This document shows, piece after piece, positions 51,870-61,819 of a stretch of 64,000 nt of DNA. The translations under genes were made by a program, and so were the position numbers. Origin of the DNA: Linyphia triangularis (Eukaryota; Arthropoda; Arachnida; Araneae; Linyphiidae). The notes under the pieces were generated by a model, which saw only the letters and a list, made by a program, of their open reading frames with translations, was not told the origin of the DNA and did not search any database. The first letter of the stretch is position 1. Every line of letters begins with the position of its first letter. The DNA is taken from assembly GCA_963978545.1 (NCBI GenBank), contig OZ021722.1, positions 34,861,365-34,925,364 of the forward strand, given 5' to 3'.

Positions 51870-52051
51870 TCCGACCAAACGGTATAGTGGTTAGCGTGCT
51901 TGCTTCTAGATCGCAAGGTTGCGGGTTCGAGTCCCGTGTTAGGCATGGGTGTTTGTAAATGTATGTTGGCTTGTCTAATGACGAATGTTTCGGCGCATTA
52001 TAGCCCTCGTGTTGCTGACGGCGCCAGATAAATCTGAAAACAACCAACCAA
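51870..52051 (+). mobile_element. tRNA-derived SINE, copy 2
   Basis: This plus-strand copy has the same family structure as the minus-strand copy at 30308: CCGACCAAACGGTATAGTGG head, B box GGTTCGAGTCC, the body with GTATGTTGGCTTGTCTAATG, and a tail AACAACCAACCAA. A perfect 14-bp target duplication TCCAACATTTATGG flanks it (51856-51869 and 52052-52065). The two copies differ at scattered positions only. The open frames crossing it on the minus strand are antisense translations of the SINE. Confidence 0.92.
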
Positions 52052-52065
52052 TCCAACATTTATGG

Positions 52066-53083
52066 AATGAGACAACACCAAACTTTCTTTGTGGGGGGTC
52101 GTGTTAAAACTTAATACAAGAGCTGTCTTGAGATCGAAATGTGTTTGTAGTGAAGAATTGCAAACAGCCGATTTAGCTATTTTCAAAGCACTGCTGTTTC
52201 GGCAGATCATTTTCACAGTATACTTTTCTTTACTAACGTTAAAGTTGCGTATATAAAAGAGCCACATTATGTACTCACATTGGGTTAGTGTATTAATTAC
52301 CAGGTTCCAGAAAGATATTAAGGCGCAGGAGTTTTCTAATGCCTTTTCATTTCTTGGGTGAATCTCTTCCACATCGATCAAATGTCCTACTAAAGTCAAA
52401 CACAATTTTGTTTCACTAAAAGATACTTTTTGCGAGAATTTGACGATAGAATTATTGCCACATCTTATGGGTAGAGGAGAGTGGGATACATTGAGAATGC
52501 ATCTTAAACCATTGACATTTATACTTTTAGTTTTACTTTTTTCACGCTAAATATCCCCATACTACTATAAACTGGATCTACATATATGATCCGTTCAAAG
52601 CAATGATTATTTCTCCCAACAGACCTTGTCAACATGAAATCCAAAGAGCCAGAAAATTGTGATTTTGCTTTAACACCATTACATTCGAAACTGTAAACCC
52701 TTTATTTTGTTGGAAAAAATAATTAATCTAATTAGAGAAGATGACGAATAGCTATATGAAGTTGATTTTTATAGACGGTACAAACTGACTGAAAGTTTTT
52801 TTATTTAAATCAGGCGTAGAAGATAAAAGTTACATTGGCAGAAATATCTGTCTATGATCTGTCTTTTGAAACCAATGACAACTGCTTGCATTAAGAGGAT
52901 TCGATCCAAGTCGCATTTCAGTGTTGACATTAATCACTACAGTTATCAGTAGATGTGTTCCTAAGTCCAGTGTTCAGTGAAAGTGTATTCTGATATAATA
53001 AAGTTTCTTTTAGAACATACAATTTTTCATACTTTACTTTAGTTTTGAATGGACATGCAATAATTCCTAAAACCTGTTCAACG
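52066..53083. other. Non-coding, nothing recognised
   Basis: Moderately AT-rich. A minus-strand open frame at 51998-52405 overlaps the SINE and has no recognisable domain. Confidence 0.55.
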
Positions 53084-53089
53084 TGCTCA

Positions 53090-53415
53090 ATAGGGCGTAT
53101 CGAAAAAAGCGAAATTTTTCAAATCTTTTAGCGGTAGTGCGGAAAATTTGCGCACACCCATCACTAATACGTGTGTGAAATTTTAAAACTCTGGGTAAAT
53201 ATCTTCTGTCGCCTCAATAGCTCGAAAGTTCCGAAATTTGGGCTAAAAGTGATTAAAATTCAAAAATTCATAAAAAATTCCAGATTTCTCTGTAAGTTTA
53301 AGGATGGTGCTTACTAGTTACGATTTTTGTCAACAACAACTATAATTTTTTTTATAATTATAGGTTAATATCTTCTGCTATCTCAGCAACACCAAATTTT
53401 GGAAAATAAAAGGCT
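53090..53415 (+). repeat. Left terminal inverted repeat of the 3.6-kb transposon
   Basis: It contains two diverged tandem sub-units sharing AATATCTTCTG followed by a TCAG/TCAATAGC-type stretch, about 150 bp apart. It matches the split right repeat in the same order. Confidence 0.82.
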
Positions 53416-53481
53416 AAATTTCAAAAAAATAAATATAAAAATCCACATCACACTTACCTCATTTTAAAGGGATCAGAAATT

Positions 53482-55695
53482 TTATTGCCTTTCAAATATA
53501 CAATTGACGATAGCATTACTACTTGTAATCCTTTTTGTCTCGAATTTCGACATGTGTTTTCTGCATTCTAGAGTAGCTCTTACGAATTTTTCCATGTTTT
53601 CAGGCCCAACTGTTTTCTCGGAGGCTGCCGTGACAAGTTTCACAATTCGCTTGAATGCTTGTGTATGTGAAGGAAATTGTATGAAGTGCCAGCAGGCCTT
53701 CGGCATACCGTCCTCTGTCATTTTTAAAAGATCTTGAGAACTTATCTCTCGGAGAACTGGCGGGGATATCACAAAACAATTTTTCTAGTCAATGAGATCA
53801 ATGTAGTCTTCAGCTTCAAAATTGATTTCAGGAATAACGAATCTGCGCACACCTCGGCTAATTTCTCTTGCCTTTATTCTTCTTCGAGCTGCAATGATTC
53901 TGATATGACATCTTTCGTGAGTTAACATGGCCAAAAGCATGTTTTCTGGAGCAGCAAAATAAGCGTTTCGAGAAATAACTGGATCGATTACGTCACAATA
54001 CTTCTTAGGCAAGTACCGAGATGAGCTTATGAAATGCCACAGATGTCTAGGACCGTCTTTTATGTAGTGATTAATCTTAATTCGGAACCATGAGGGTTCG
54101 TAGACTCTTAGAATGAATTCAACTAAAGTTAGTAGCTCATTTGATGGGTCTGATGTAGATATATATAACCTCAGTATTCGATTTGCAGTTGTTAGCCAGG
54201 GGGCCAAATTCAACGTTTCTGGTTCTCGGTTAGCTAGATCTAAACAACAAATGCCAGAACTAATAGCAGTGCAAATGTCGAATAAGTATTCCTGATCTGA
54301 ACTGAGTAATCTACTATCAATGTGTGGCAACTCGCATTTAATATTATTAAAAGCAACGACTGAAAGTTTTTCACATCGTTTAAGTTTTCGTCCAATGTTT
54401 CCAGTGTAAGATGAAGGGCCAGAAGACTTGCTGTCTATTGACTGGAATAAGTGTTGTAATGGCAACTCATTAAAATGAAGTAAGCAGACAATCCATTGGA
54501 GTGGTCTCTTTAGTTTCATTTCAAGCCTGCGAATTACACCAGTAAACATTCCTGTGTTCACCACAGTGCCGTCACACCCGACAACTGTGAGCTTGCTAAA
54601 ATCATCCAAAAAAGTACTTGTTACGTATTCGTAAATGCTTTTCGATACATGAAGACTACATCCACTTTCAGGTGTAACATGCTCCACTTACGAATAACCA
54701 GGCTCCAATACAATACAGTAATGCGCTTCTACAATTGTTCTTTGGAACTGCTTTCCCTCGAGTGTTTCTGATGTTAAAGTTTTGTCATGCCGGCCATCAA
54801 AATAAAGGCCAGATAGATTGGAACGATTTTCATTTAATATTGATATCATTTGCTTGTAAACTCTTTATTTTTCCCTCCATACTTTGTTTTTGTCTGTGAC
54901 GAGACTGGAATTCGATTCTGATTTTAAACCCAAATCTTTCATAACCCTCGATGCAATAGCAGCCGTGGCTCTGTTAGAAACACCATATCTTTGACTGACA
55001 ATAATTATGTTGTCCAATTTTACACGTATCTGAAGACTCCTTGAATCCTGCTGAAGAAACGGTGTGTAGGGCGCGTCTTTGGTATCCACCTCCGGCCTCC
55101 ATCATATCTTCATTTTCCAAAGTAAAGCTTGAAACAGAAGCAGGAGACGCCTTTTTTTTTTACTTTGCACAGCAATTTGTTGCACTCGCATTTGACGTTT
55201 CTGAAGTCGTTTCGGGTACATCAGCACTTCCAATGAACATTTTTATTTCCGTTCTTTGGTCTTTGAGGAACGCGTGCTCATTTGGCGGAACTTTGATCTC
55301 TTTTGGACAGATATCTTCCTGCAAAGGAGCTATTTTTAAGGAGTGAATGTCGAATAGTTTCTTTGCTTCCGTTTTAAAGTTCTCAAAATTTTCAAGAGCA
55401 GTCTTGCTTCTTCCCGCACGTTTTATATTTTTCATGATTGAATGATATTTTTATGGTAAGCGTGTATCAAATCACAAACATGCTTATGTGAAACAGAAGG
55501 AATGGATGAATCGACGTATAAACTTTCAATTTTCAAAGCAACAGTTTCTGGAATAACAGAGAAGCATGGTTCTTTATTTCCATCAGTTTCATTACCAATA
55601 CGCCATCTCTCATGAGCGCAACATCTTATGACGTCTTCATGTGTTGGCAGCATGCGTGAAAAATCCTTCGGTGTTCTAAAAATAGGGCATTGCAG
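53482..55695 (-). pseudogene. Broken multi-copy arthropod transposon protein
   Basis: Reading from high to low coordinates, consecutive minus-strand frames form one degenerate protein of roughly 650-700 residues. Segments in order: P-T-H-E-D-V-I-R-C and S-H-K-H-V near the start, F-L-K-D-Q-R-T with M-F-I-G-S-A-D, Y-G-V-S-N-R-A-T-A-A-I-A-S, H-V-T-P-E-S-G, G-C-D-G-T-V-V-N-T-G, L-H-F-N-E-L-P-L-Q-H-L-F, S-S-G-I-C-C-L-D-L-A, W-L-T-T-A-N-R-I-L-R-L-Y and Y-I-D-L-I-D. I recognise this order from uncharacterised, multi-copy arthropod proteins but know no established function. The conserved Asp and His/Asn-Glu motifs are compatible with an RNase-H-like transposase; this is inference. Nonsense codons lie at 54865-54867, 54688-54690 and 53785-53787 (Trp to stop), there is at least one frameshift near 55090-55440, and the 5' part is cut by a MITE. 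Confidence 0.72.
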
Positions 55696-55697
55696 TA

Positions 55698-55902
55698 CAC
55701 TGTTAAAAATTTAGATCCACTTTGCACCAAAAATTGGTTCCCATTTAGCTGCAACCAACATTTGGTGCATAGTTTCACGATTTAATGGTGCAAAACCTCC
55801 GACCGTAAGCACCATTAAATCGTGAAACTAAGCACCAAATGTTGGTTGCAGGTAAATGGGAACCAATTTTTGGTGCAAGGTGGAACAAAATTTTTAACAG
55901 TG
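55698..55902. mobile_element. Mariner-type MITE inside the transposon gene
   Basis: A near-perfect foldback with ends CACTGTTAAAAATTT and AAATTTTTAACAGTG, arms of about 95 bp and a short centre, flanked by TA (55696-55697 and 55903-55904). TA flanks and CACTGTT-type ends indicate Tc1/mariner mobilisation. It interrupts the N-terminal part of the older transposon protein. Confidence 0.88.
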
Positions 55903-56334
55903 TATTTGTCGACTTAAAAACTTTGATTGCGATTATTCTTGCATTTCTAATATTTACCAATATCTTTTACTAACAAATGACTACGACACTGAGCTACGAG
56001 TAAAAAAAATTCCTTAAAAAGAAACGACTTCATTGCTGCAAATATGTTTGATATGAAGATCGAAACTAATTGAAAGAATATATTCTAGAGTTAGACTAAG
56101 TACTAAACAAATGAAAATGATCACGTGATTTATTGGTCTCTCCGATTTGTTTCTCTGGGTGAAAATAGGGGTGTTCCACTTCACTTTTCTGGCAGTACGC
56201 CAAACCCAGTGTGGTGGAAGATATTAACCAATAATTCTTGCATACTTTTTGTTGTTGAAAAAAGTAATTTTTATTACACGCTACCTCAAAACGATCAACA
56301 AAATCTGCGACTGCTGATTAAAAGTTGAATTTTA

Positions 56335-56431
56335 TTCCTTTTTATTCAAATTTTCGGAATTTTCGGTTCACTGAGGCGACAGAAGATATTAACCTATAAT
56401 TTTTAAAAAAATTATAGTTGTTGTTGTTAAA
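56335..56431 (-). repeat. Inner part of the split right terminal inverted repeat
   Basis: The reverse complement matches 53321-53415 (AACAACAACTATAATTTTTT and AGGTTAATATCTTCTG). It ends at the palindrome and continues on its far side. Confidence 0.82.
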
Positions 56432-56524
56432 AGTAGTTAGAAATTGGGCATCCGAAGCCATGGCGGTATGCGGTATGGTATGGTATGGTATGGGGGCGTG
56501 ACCGGAAGGGGGCGTGACCGGATA

Positions 56525-56944
56525 TGACGTCACAGGAAGTGACATCACAGGATATGCCGTCACCGGAAGTGAAGTGGAGTTGTTCCCCTCCTGCTGCTGT
56601 TTTAGTTTCATTATAAGCTGTTTGTGTAGGACGTCACAGTAGGTATGACGTCATAATGTGTTTTATATCAAAGTTTTGAGCGATGGCAACACTTTTTAGT
56701 TTCGGTTTATCTAGCAGACGGGGTTGAGTTGTTCTAGGACTGCTTCTTAGTGAATAAGTTAGAGTGATAGGCTTTTATTGCGTGACGTCACAGTAGGTAT
56801 GACGTCATAATGTGTTTTATATCAAAGTTTTGAGCGGTGGCAACACTTTTTAGTTTTTGTTTCCAGTTAACTGGAGCTGAGTTGTTCTAGGACTGCTTCT
56901 AAACGAATAAGGTAGAGTGATAGCTATTTTTACTAATGACGTCA
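56525..56944. repeat. Subterminal repeats with five TGACGTCA palindromes (left arm)
   Basis: About three direct repeat units of ~150 bp share TGACGTCACAGT, GGTATGACGTCATAATG, TTGAGCG(A/G)TGGCAACAC and GTTCTAGGACTGCTTCT. Exact TGACGTCA sites start at 56525, 56646, 56783, 56800 and 56937. The units may bind the element's own proteins or host bZIP factors. Confidence 0.85.
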
Positions 56945-57112
56945 CAGTGGGTATGACCTCATTCTATGTTAAGATTTTACGTTTTAAGTGGTGATAACAC
57001 TTTTTTAGTTTCGATTTACCTTTCAGGTGTTGGCAACGAGTTCTGATCGGTCAGCTAAATGCTCGCTGGTGATTGATAAGTTTTAAATATGTGACCAAAA
57101 GTTAACTCCTGA

Positions 57113-57361
57113 TTGACTGTTTGGTTTTCTAGCGAGTTACTTACATATCCTTTAGCCAAGTTAAAATACCTGCAACAAAGTTACACAAAAAAAAATGTTA
57201 AATTTGAAAAGTTAATAAAAGGAAGGCCATTTGCTAAGGGTCTAAAGAACCCTAACCCCGAGCTACACGTGACATTTCAATATTTTACCAAACAATTGTT
57301 AAAATATCGACTATCGGACGTTGCCTTCATGGTAACTCATCTACCCACCCCCCTTCCCTAA
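57113..57361 (+). other. Small open frame in left palindrome arm
   Basis: An 82-codon frame pointing towards the centre, opposite to the polymerase fragment, with an exact mirror copy in the right arm. No domain is recognised. It may be a remnant of a Polinton gene or chance; identity between arms only reflects the duplication. Confidence 0.2.
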
Positions 57362-57868
57362 CTAATTTTGAATAAGTTAAGACTTTAGAATTACAATTAA
57401 TAAATTTTGAAAAATTATTTATTAAAGGTGAGGACCCACCTCCAGCCCGATACCTCTTTTAGGAAGAATTGGTACCGCCTCACTCCACCCTAACAAAACA
57501 AAAAAAAATCTTATTCCAAAGAACGTATATTTCTTTGAAACTTGAGGTCACTAATCAGCCATCTGATATCTTTTAAGAAGATATCTTCACCTCTTAACAA
57601 TTTTAAAGTTTTAGTCTAAAAGAATTAATGTTGGACATAAACTATTTCTAGAATAGAGTTACATTAAAAATTAAATTTAAGAGTGTCCAGTTTTTTGAAG
57701 AAGACTTGGGGGAACGTATATTTCCCAAAATTAAATTTAATGGTCACTAACAAAATCCTGAAAATATACTAATTTTAGTTTTTATAAAAATTAAGTTAAT
57801 GTAATATTTTAGTAAAAATAATGACTATAGTTAATGAATTGCGAAAAATTAAGTTAGAAGAATTAAAT

Positions 57869-58897
57869 TTAAGGAATTTTGTAGTGACCATACGCATAAC
57901 TAGTTATACCATCCTCCAACAGGTATCGCTTGTCATCAAATGCCGAGAGCGCTCGCTTTCTTTGCTGGATGGAGAAAATGTGATGTTTTTCACTACCGAT
58001 CCGATGCTGAACCACAGACGAAGGTTGTCGATTGAGAAGACAGTCTCTATAGGTCTGATGTTTTAGCTGTCTTTGAGCTGCTCTTGCGATCCCCTTGGCC
58101 GTTTGTTTCTCACCACACTCGCTTAAAATGGAATACATTTTGGAACGAAGCCCTATAAACTCCAAAGCAGATTTTCCGTTAAGTTCATCCTTAAAGTAGC
58201 CGATCTTCTTCTTGTTAGACACATCGTGTAGAGGATGATCTGATGGGTAGTCAGAAAAGTCAAAAAATCCCTTTAACTGATGTAAGTCAGCAGTCAGATC
58301 TGAGGTGGTGAGTCCATAAGTGAGTGAATCTGTGTCGGTGAATAGTAGGCGGGCATTACTTCCATACTTCTTCATGATGACATTATAGTGGAAATCATAC
58401 ATTAAAACCTTGCTCAGTTCTAAGATGGCGAAACCAGCATAAATGGGTCTATTAAGTGTGAGACTCTTCACTTTTCTTTGTACTGCTGCCAAGCTGTTAT
58501 CAAACTCAGTGAAGGCATGGAAGGCAGGAGACGCGACCAGTTTCTTGGCTTTATGTGGGTTGTTCACCAACTGAACATCCACTCTATTCCTCAGATTTTC
58601 CATAGTTTTCCCGAACACCGCATTGTTGAGAAGTTTGAAGAAATCTTTTTCAAACGATGTTTTGGCCAGTTTTCTCTGCTCCGTATTAAATGCTATGTAG
58701 TCCTTCAGCCAAGGTTGTTGGTAGAATTTTAGAATTCTATGGACTTTAGTTAGTTTCAGTCCCAAGGAAATGTATAGCTTCAGATTACGATAGTGTATAA
58801 CATAATTCTTCTTTGACTGAAGATTCGGAACGAGTTTCTCGCTGGAAGAAGCTGGCTTCATCTGCATTTCTTCCAAAATCTCGAGGGCGGTAGGAGA
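57869..58897 (-). pseudogene. Protein-primed DNA polymerase B, C-terminal part (left arm)
   Basis: This minus-strand frame encodes the C-terminal ~340 residues of a Polinton-type protein-primed family B polymerase. Visible landmarks are H-Y-R-N-L-K-L-Y, the motif B region F-F-K-L-L-N-N-A-V-F-G-K-T-M-E-N, the motif C metal-binding T-D-T-D-S, and K-K-I-G-Y-F-K-D-E-L. The 3'-5' exonuclease domain, the terminal-protein-priming inserts and motif A lie upstream and are missing. The open frame continues to 58939 only by reading out of the 43-bp centre into the opposite arm, which adds foreign residues before L-S-P-T. It cannot make a working polymerase alone. Its stop lies towards the element end. 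Confidence 0.9.
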
Positions 58898-59883
58898 CAG
58901 CTTCTTCCAGCGAGAAACTCGTTCCGAATCTTCAGTCAAAGAAGAATTATGTTATACACTATCGTAATCTGAAGCTATACATTTCCTTGGGACTGAAACT
59001 AACTAAAGTCCATAGAATTCTAAAATTCTACCAACAACCTTGGCTGAAGGACTACATAGCATTTAATACGGAGCAGAGAAAACTGGCCAAAACATCGTTT
59101 GAAAAAGATTTCTTCAAACTTCTCAACAATGCGGTGTTCGGGAAAACTATGGAAAATCTGAGGAATAGAGTGGATGTTCAGTTGGTGAACAACCCACATA
59201 AAGCCAAGAAACTGGTCGCGTCTCCTGCCTTCCATGCCTTCACTGAGTTTGATAACAGCTTGGCAGCAGTACAAAGAAAAGTGAAGAGTCTCACACTTAA
59301 TAGACCCATTTATGCTGGTTTCGCCATCTTAGAACTGAGCAAGGTTTTAATGTATGATTTCCACTATAATGTCATCATGAAGAAGTATGGAAGTAATGCC
59401 CGCCTACTATTCACCGACACAGATTCACTCACTTATGGACTCACCACCTCAGATCTGACTGCTGACTTACATCAGTTAAAGGGATTTTTTGACTTTTCTG
59501 ACTACCCATCAGATCATCCTCTACACGATGTGTCTAACAAGAAGAAGATCGGCTACTTTAAGGATGAACTTAACGGAAAATCTGCTTTGGAGTTTATAGG
59601 GCTTCGTTCCAAAATGTATTCCATTTTAAGCGAGTGTGGTGAGAAACAAACGGCCAAGGGGATCGCAAGAGCAGCTCAAAGACAGCTAAAACATCAGACC
59701 TATAGAGACTGTCTTCTCAATCGACAACCTTCGTCTGTGGTTCAGCATCGGATCGGTAGTGAAAAACATCACATTTTCTCCATCCAGCAAAGAAAGCGAG
59801 CGCTCTCGGCATTTGATGACAAGCGATACCTGTTGGAGGATGGTATAACTAGTTATGCGTATGGTCACTACAAAATTCCTTAA
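58892..59883 (+). pseudogene. Protein-primed DNA polymerase B, C-terminal part (right arm)
   Basis: This is the mirror copy of the left-arm fragment, with identical translation over at least 298 residues, including motif B and T-D-T-D-S. The frame is preceded by a TAG at the palindrome centre and has no ATG at its start. The two copies are head to head. Any transcript crossing the centre would fold back on itself over more than 2 kb. Confidence 0.9.
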
Positions 59884-60390
59884 ATTTAATTCTTCTAACT
59901 TAATTTTTCGCAATTCATTAACTATAGTCATTATTTTTACTAAAATATTACATTAACTTAATTTTTATAAAAACTAAAATTAGTATATTTTCAGGATTTT
60001 GTTAGTGACCATTAAATTTAATTTTGGGAAATATACGTTCCCCCAAGTCTTCTTCAAAAAACTGGACACTCTTAAATTTAATTTTTAATGTAACTCTATT
60101 CTAGAAATAGTTTATGTCCAACATTAATTCTTTTAGACTAAAACTTTAAAATTGTTAAGAGGTGAAGATATCTTCTTAAAAGATATCAGATGGCTGATTA
60201 GTGACCTCAAGTTTCAAAGAAATATACGTTCTTTGGAATAAGATTTTTTTTTGTTTTGTTAGGGTGGAGTGAGGCGGTACCAATTCTTCCTAAAAGAGGT
60301 ATCGGGCTGGAGGTGGGTCCTCACCTTTAATAAATAATTTTTCAAAATTTATTAATTGTAATTCTAAAGTCTTAACTTATTCAAAATTAG

Positions 60391-60639
60391 TTAGGGAAGG
60401 GGGGTGGGTAGATGAGTTACCATGAAGGCAACGTCCGATAGTCGATATTTTAACAATTGTTTGGTAAAATATTGAAATGTCACGTGTAGCTCGGGGTTAG
60501 GGTTCTTTAGACCCTTAGCAAATGGCCTTCCTTTTATTAACTTTTCAAATTTAACATTTTTTTTTGTGTAACTTTGTTGCAGGTATTTTAACTTGGCTAA
60601 AGGATATGTAAGTAACTCGCTAGAAAACCAAACAGTCAA
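60391..60639 (-). other. Small open frame in right palindrome arm
   Basis: Exact mirror of the 82-codon frame in the left arm; no domain recognised. Confidence 0.2.
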
Positions 60640-60807
60640 TCAGGAGTTAACTTTTGGTCACATATTTAAAACTTATCAATCACCAGCGAGCATTTAGCTG
60701 ACCGATCAGAACTCGTTGCCAACACCTGAAAGGTAAATCGAAACTAAAAAAGTGTTATCACCACTTAAAACGTAAAATCTTAACATAGAATGAGGTCATA
60801 CCCACTG

Positions 60808-61227
60808 TGACGTCATTAGTAAAAATAGCTATCACTCTACCTTATTCGTTTAGAAGCAGTCCTAGAACAACTCAGCTCCAGTTAACTGGAAACAAAAACT
60901 AAAAAGTGTTGCCACCGCTCAAAACTTTGATATAAAACACATTATGACGTCATACCTACTGTGACGTCACGCAATAAAAGCCTATCACTCTAACTTATTC
61001 ACTAAGAAGCAGTCCTAGAACAACTCAACCCCGTCTGCTAGATAAACCGAAACTAAAAAGTGTTGCCATCGCTCAAAACTTTGATATAAAACACATTATG
61101 ACGTCATACCTACTGTGACGTCCTACACAAACAGCTTATAATGAAACTAAAACAGCAGCAGGAGGGGAACAACTCCACTTCACTTCCGGTGACGGCATAT
61201 CCTGTGATGTCACTTCCTGTGACGTCA
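60808..61227. repeat. Subterminal repeats with five TGACGTCA palindromes (right arm)
   Basis: Mirror image of the left-arm subterminal repeats, with the outermost TGACGTCA at 61220-61227. Together the element carries ten such sites. Confidence 0.85.
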
Positions 61228-61321
61228 TATCCGGTCACGCCCCCTTCCGGTCACGCCCCCATACCATACCATACCGCATACCGCCATGGCTTCGGATGCC
61301 CAATTTCTAACTACTGTTAAA

Positions 61322-61560
61322 CATTACTAACATTTAACCACTACCCCCAATTGTTAAACGAAATATGGGAATTTTTAGGAATTTTTGAATTTTAAACACT
61401 TTTAGCCCAATTTTTGGAACTTTGAGGCCATTGAGGCGACAGAAGATAGTAACCCAGAGTTTTAAAATTTCACACACTTATTACTGATGAGTGTCCACAA
61501 ATTTTCCGCACTACCTGCTAAGAGATTTGATAAACTTCGATTTTTTTCGATACGCCCTAT
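61322..61560 (-). repeat. Outer part of the split right terminal inverted repeat
   Basis: The reverse complement matches 53090-53320, including the end ATAGGGCGTATCG, GTAGTGCGGAAAATTTG, AAACTCTGGGT and CTTCTGTCGCCTCAAT. It is the continuation of 56335-56431 across the palindrome insertion. Confidence 0.85.
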
Positions 61561-61819
61561 TGCTCAACTCTCTCCTACTGATTTTCACACCGAATTTAAA
61601 CACTGTAGCACGATTCGTTTTAGAATTTTTCTGTTACAGACAGACAATTCAATTTTTGAAAGCCACTTTCTTAAGTCAGTAAATACATTGGATTGTTGGT
61701 GCAAATTCGTTTTTTAACAGATATATAATACACTAGCTAAATACTCTTGTTTTTCGACAAAATTTTACCATGTGCAATTTAGCAAGGAAAAGACATTCAT
61801 ACCTTCCACATTTCGGACG

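Larger units (their letters stand above)
56432..61315. mobile_element. Polinton/Maverick-derived 4.9-kb palindromic element
   Basis: Two arms of about 2.42 kb are reverse complements, joined by a 43-bp unpaired centre (58855-58897). The only arm difference I found is a GGTAT microsatellite with four units on the left and three on the right. Direct flanks are GTTAAA on both sides (56426-56431 and 61316-61321), a 6-bp target duplication as known for Polintons, and the ends are AGTAGTTAG and CTAACTACT. Each arm carries a Polinton end and the C-terminal part of the protein-primed family B DNA polymerase. Integrase, packaging ATPase, protease and capsid genes are absent, so it is a deleted, non-autonomous derivative. 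Confidence 0.9.
53090..61560 (-). mobile_element. Unclassified DNA transposon with 6-bp target duplication, split by insertions
   Basis: The two ends, ATAGGGCGTATCGAAAAAA and its complement, are flanked by TGCTCA on both sides (53084-53089 and 61561-61566). The terminal inverted repeats are about 330 bp and imperfect, so the element is old. Subtracting the 4.9-kb palindrome leaves about 3.6 kb, with one minus-strand protein remnant inside. A 6-bp duplication fits few eukaryotic superfamilies (IS3EU and Dada are possibilities), and I cannot assign this one. Two younger elements are nested in it: a mariner-type MITE in its gene and a Polinton derivative in its right terminal repeat. Confidence 0.8.

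Noticed and set aside
51870..51942. Functional tRNA gene
   Set aside because: The A and B boxes are present, but the anticodon and acceptor stems do not pair properly and the sequence continues into a SINE body with target duplications.
51721..52059. Open frames with a Trp-Arg-Arg-Gln-Gln and Asp-Ser-Asn-Pro-Gln-Pro pattern, also at 30304-30549
   Set aside because: The shared peptide is the antisense reading of the tRNA-derived SINE present at both sites, not a protein family.
58892..58939. Left-arm polymerase frame starting at the ATG at 58937-58939
   Set aside because: The first residues come from reading the right arm backwards through the palindrome centre, so they are not part of the polymerase.
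56432..61315. Palindrome as a pure sequencing or assembly artefact
   Set aside because: The arms differ by one GGTAT unit, the ends coincide with a 6-bp target duplication, and the flanks rejoin into a continuous terminal repeat. An artefact would not be expected to respect these boundaries, though read-level proof is still lacking.
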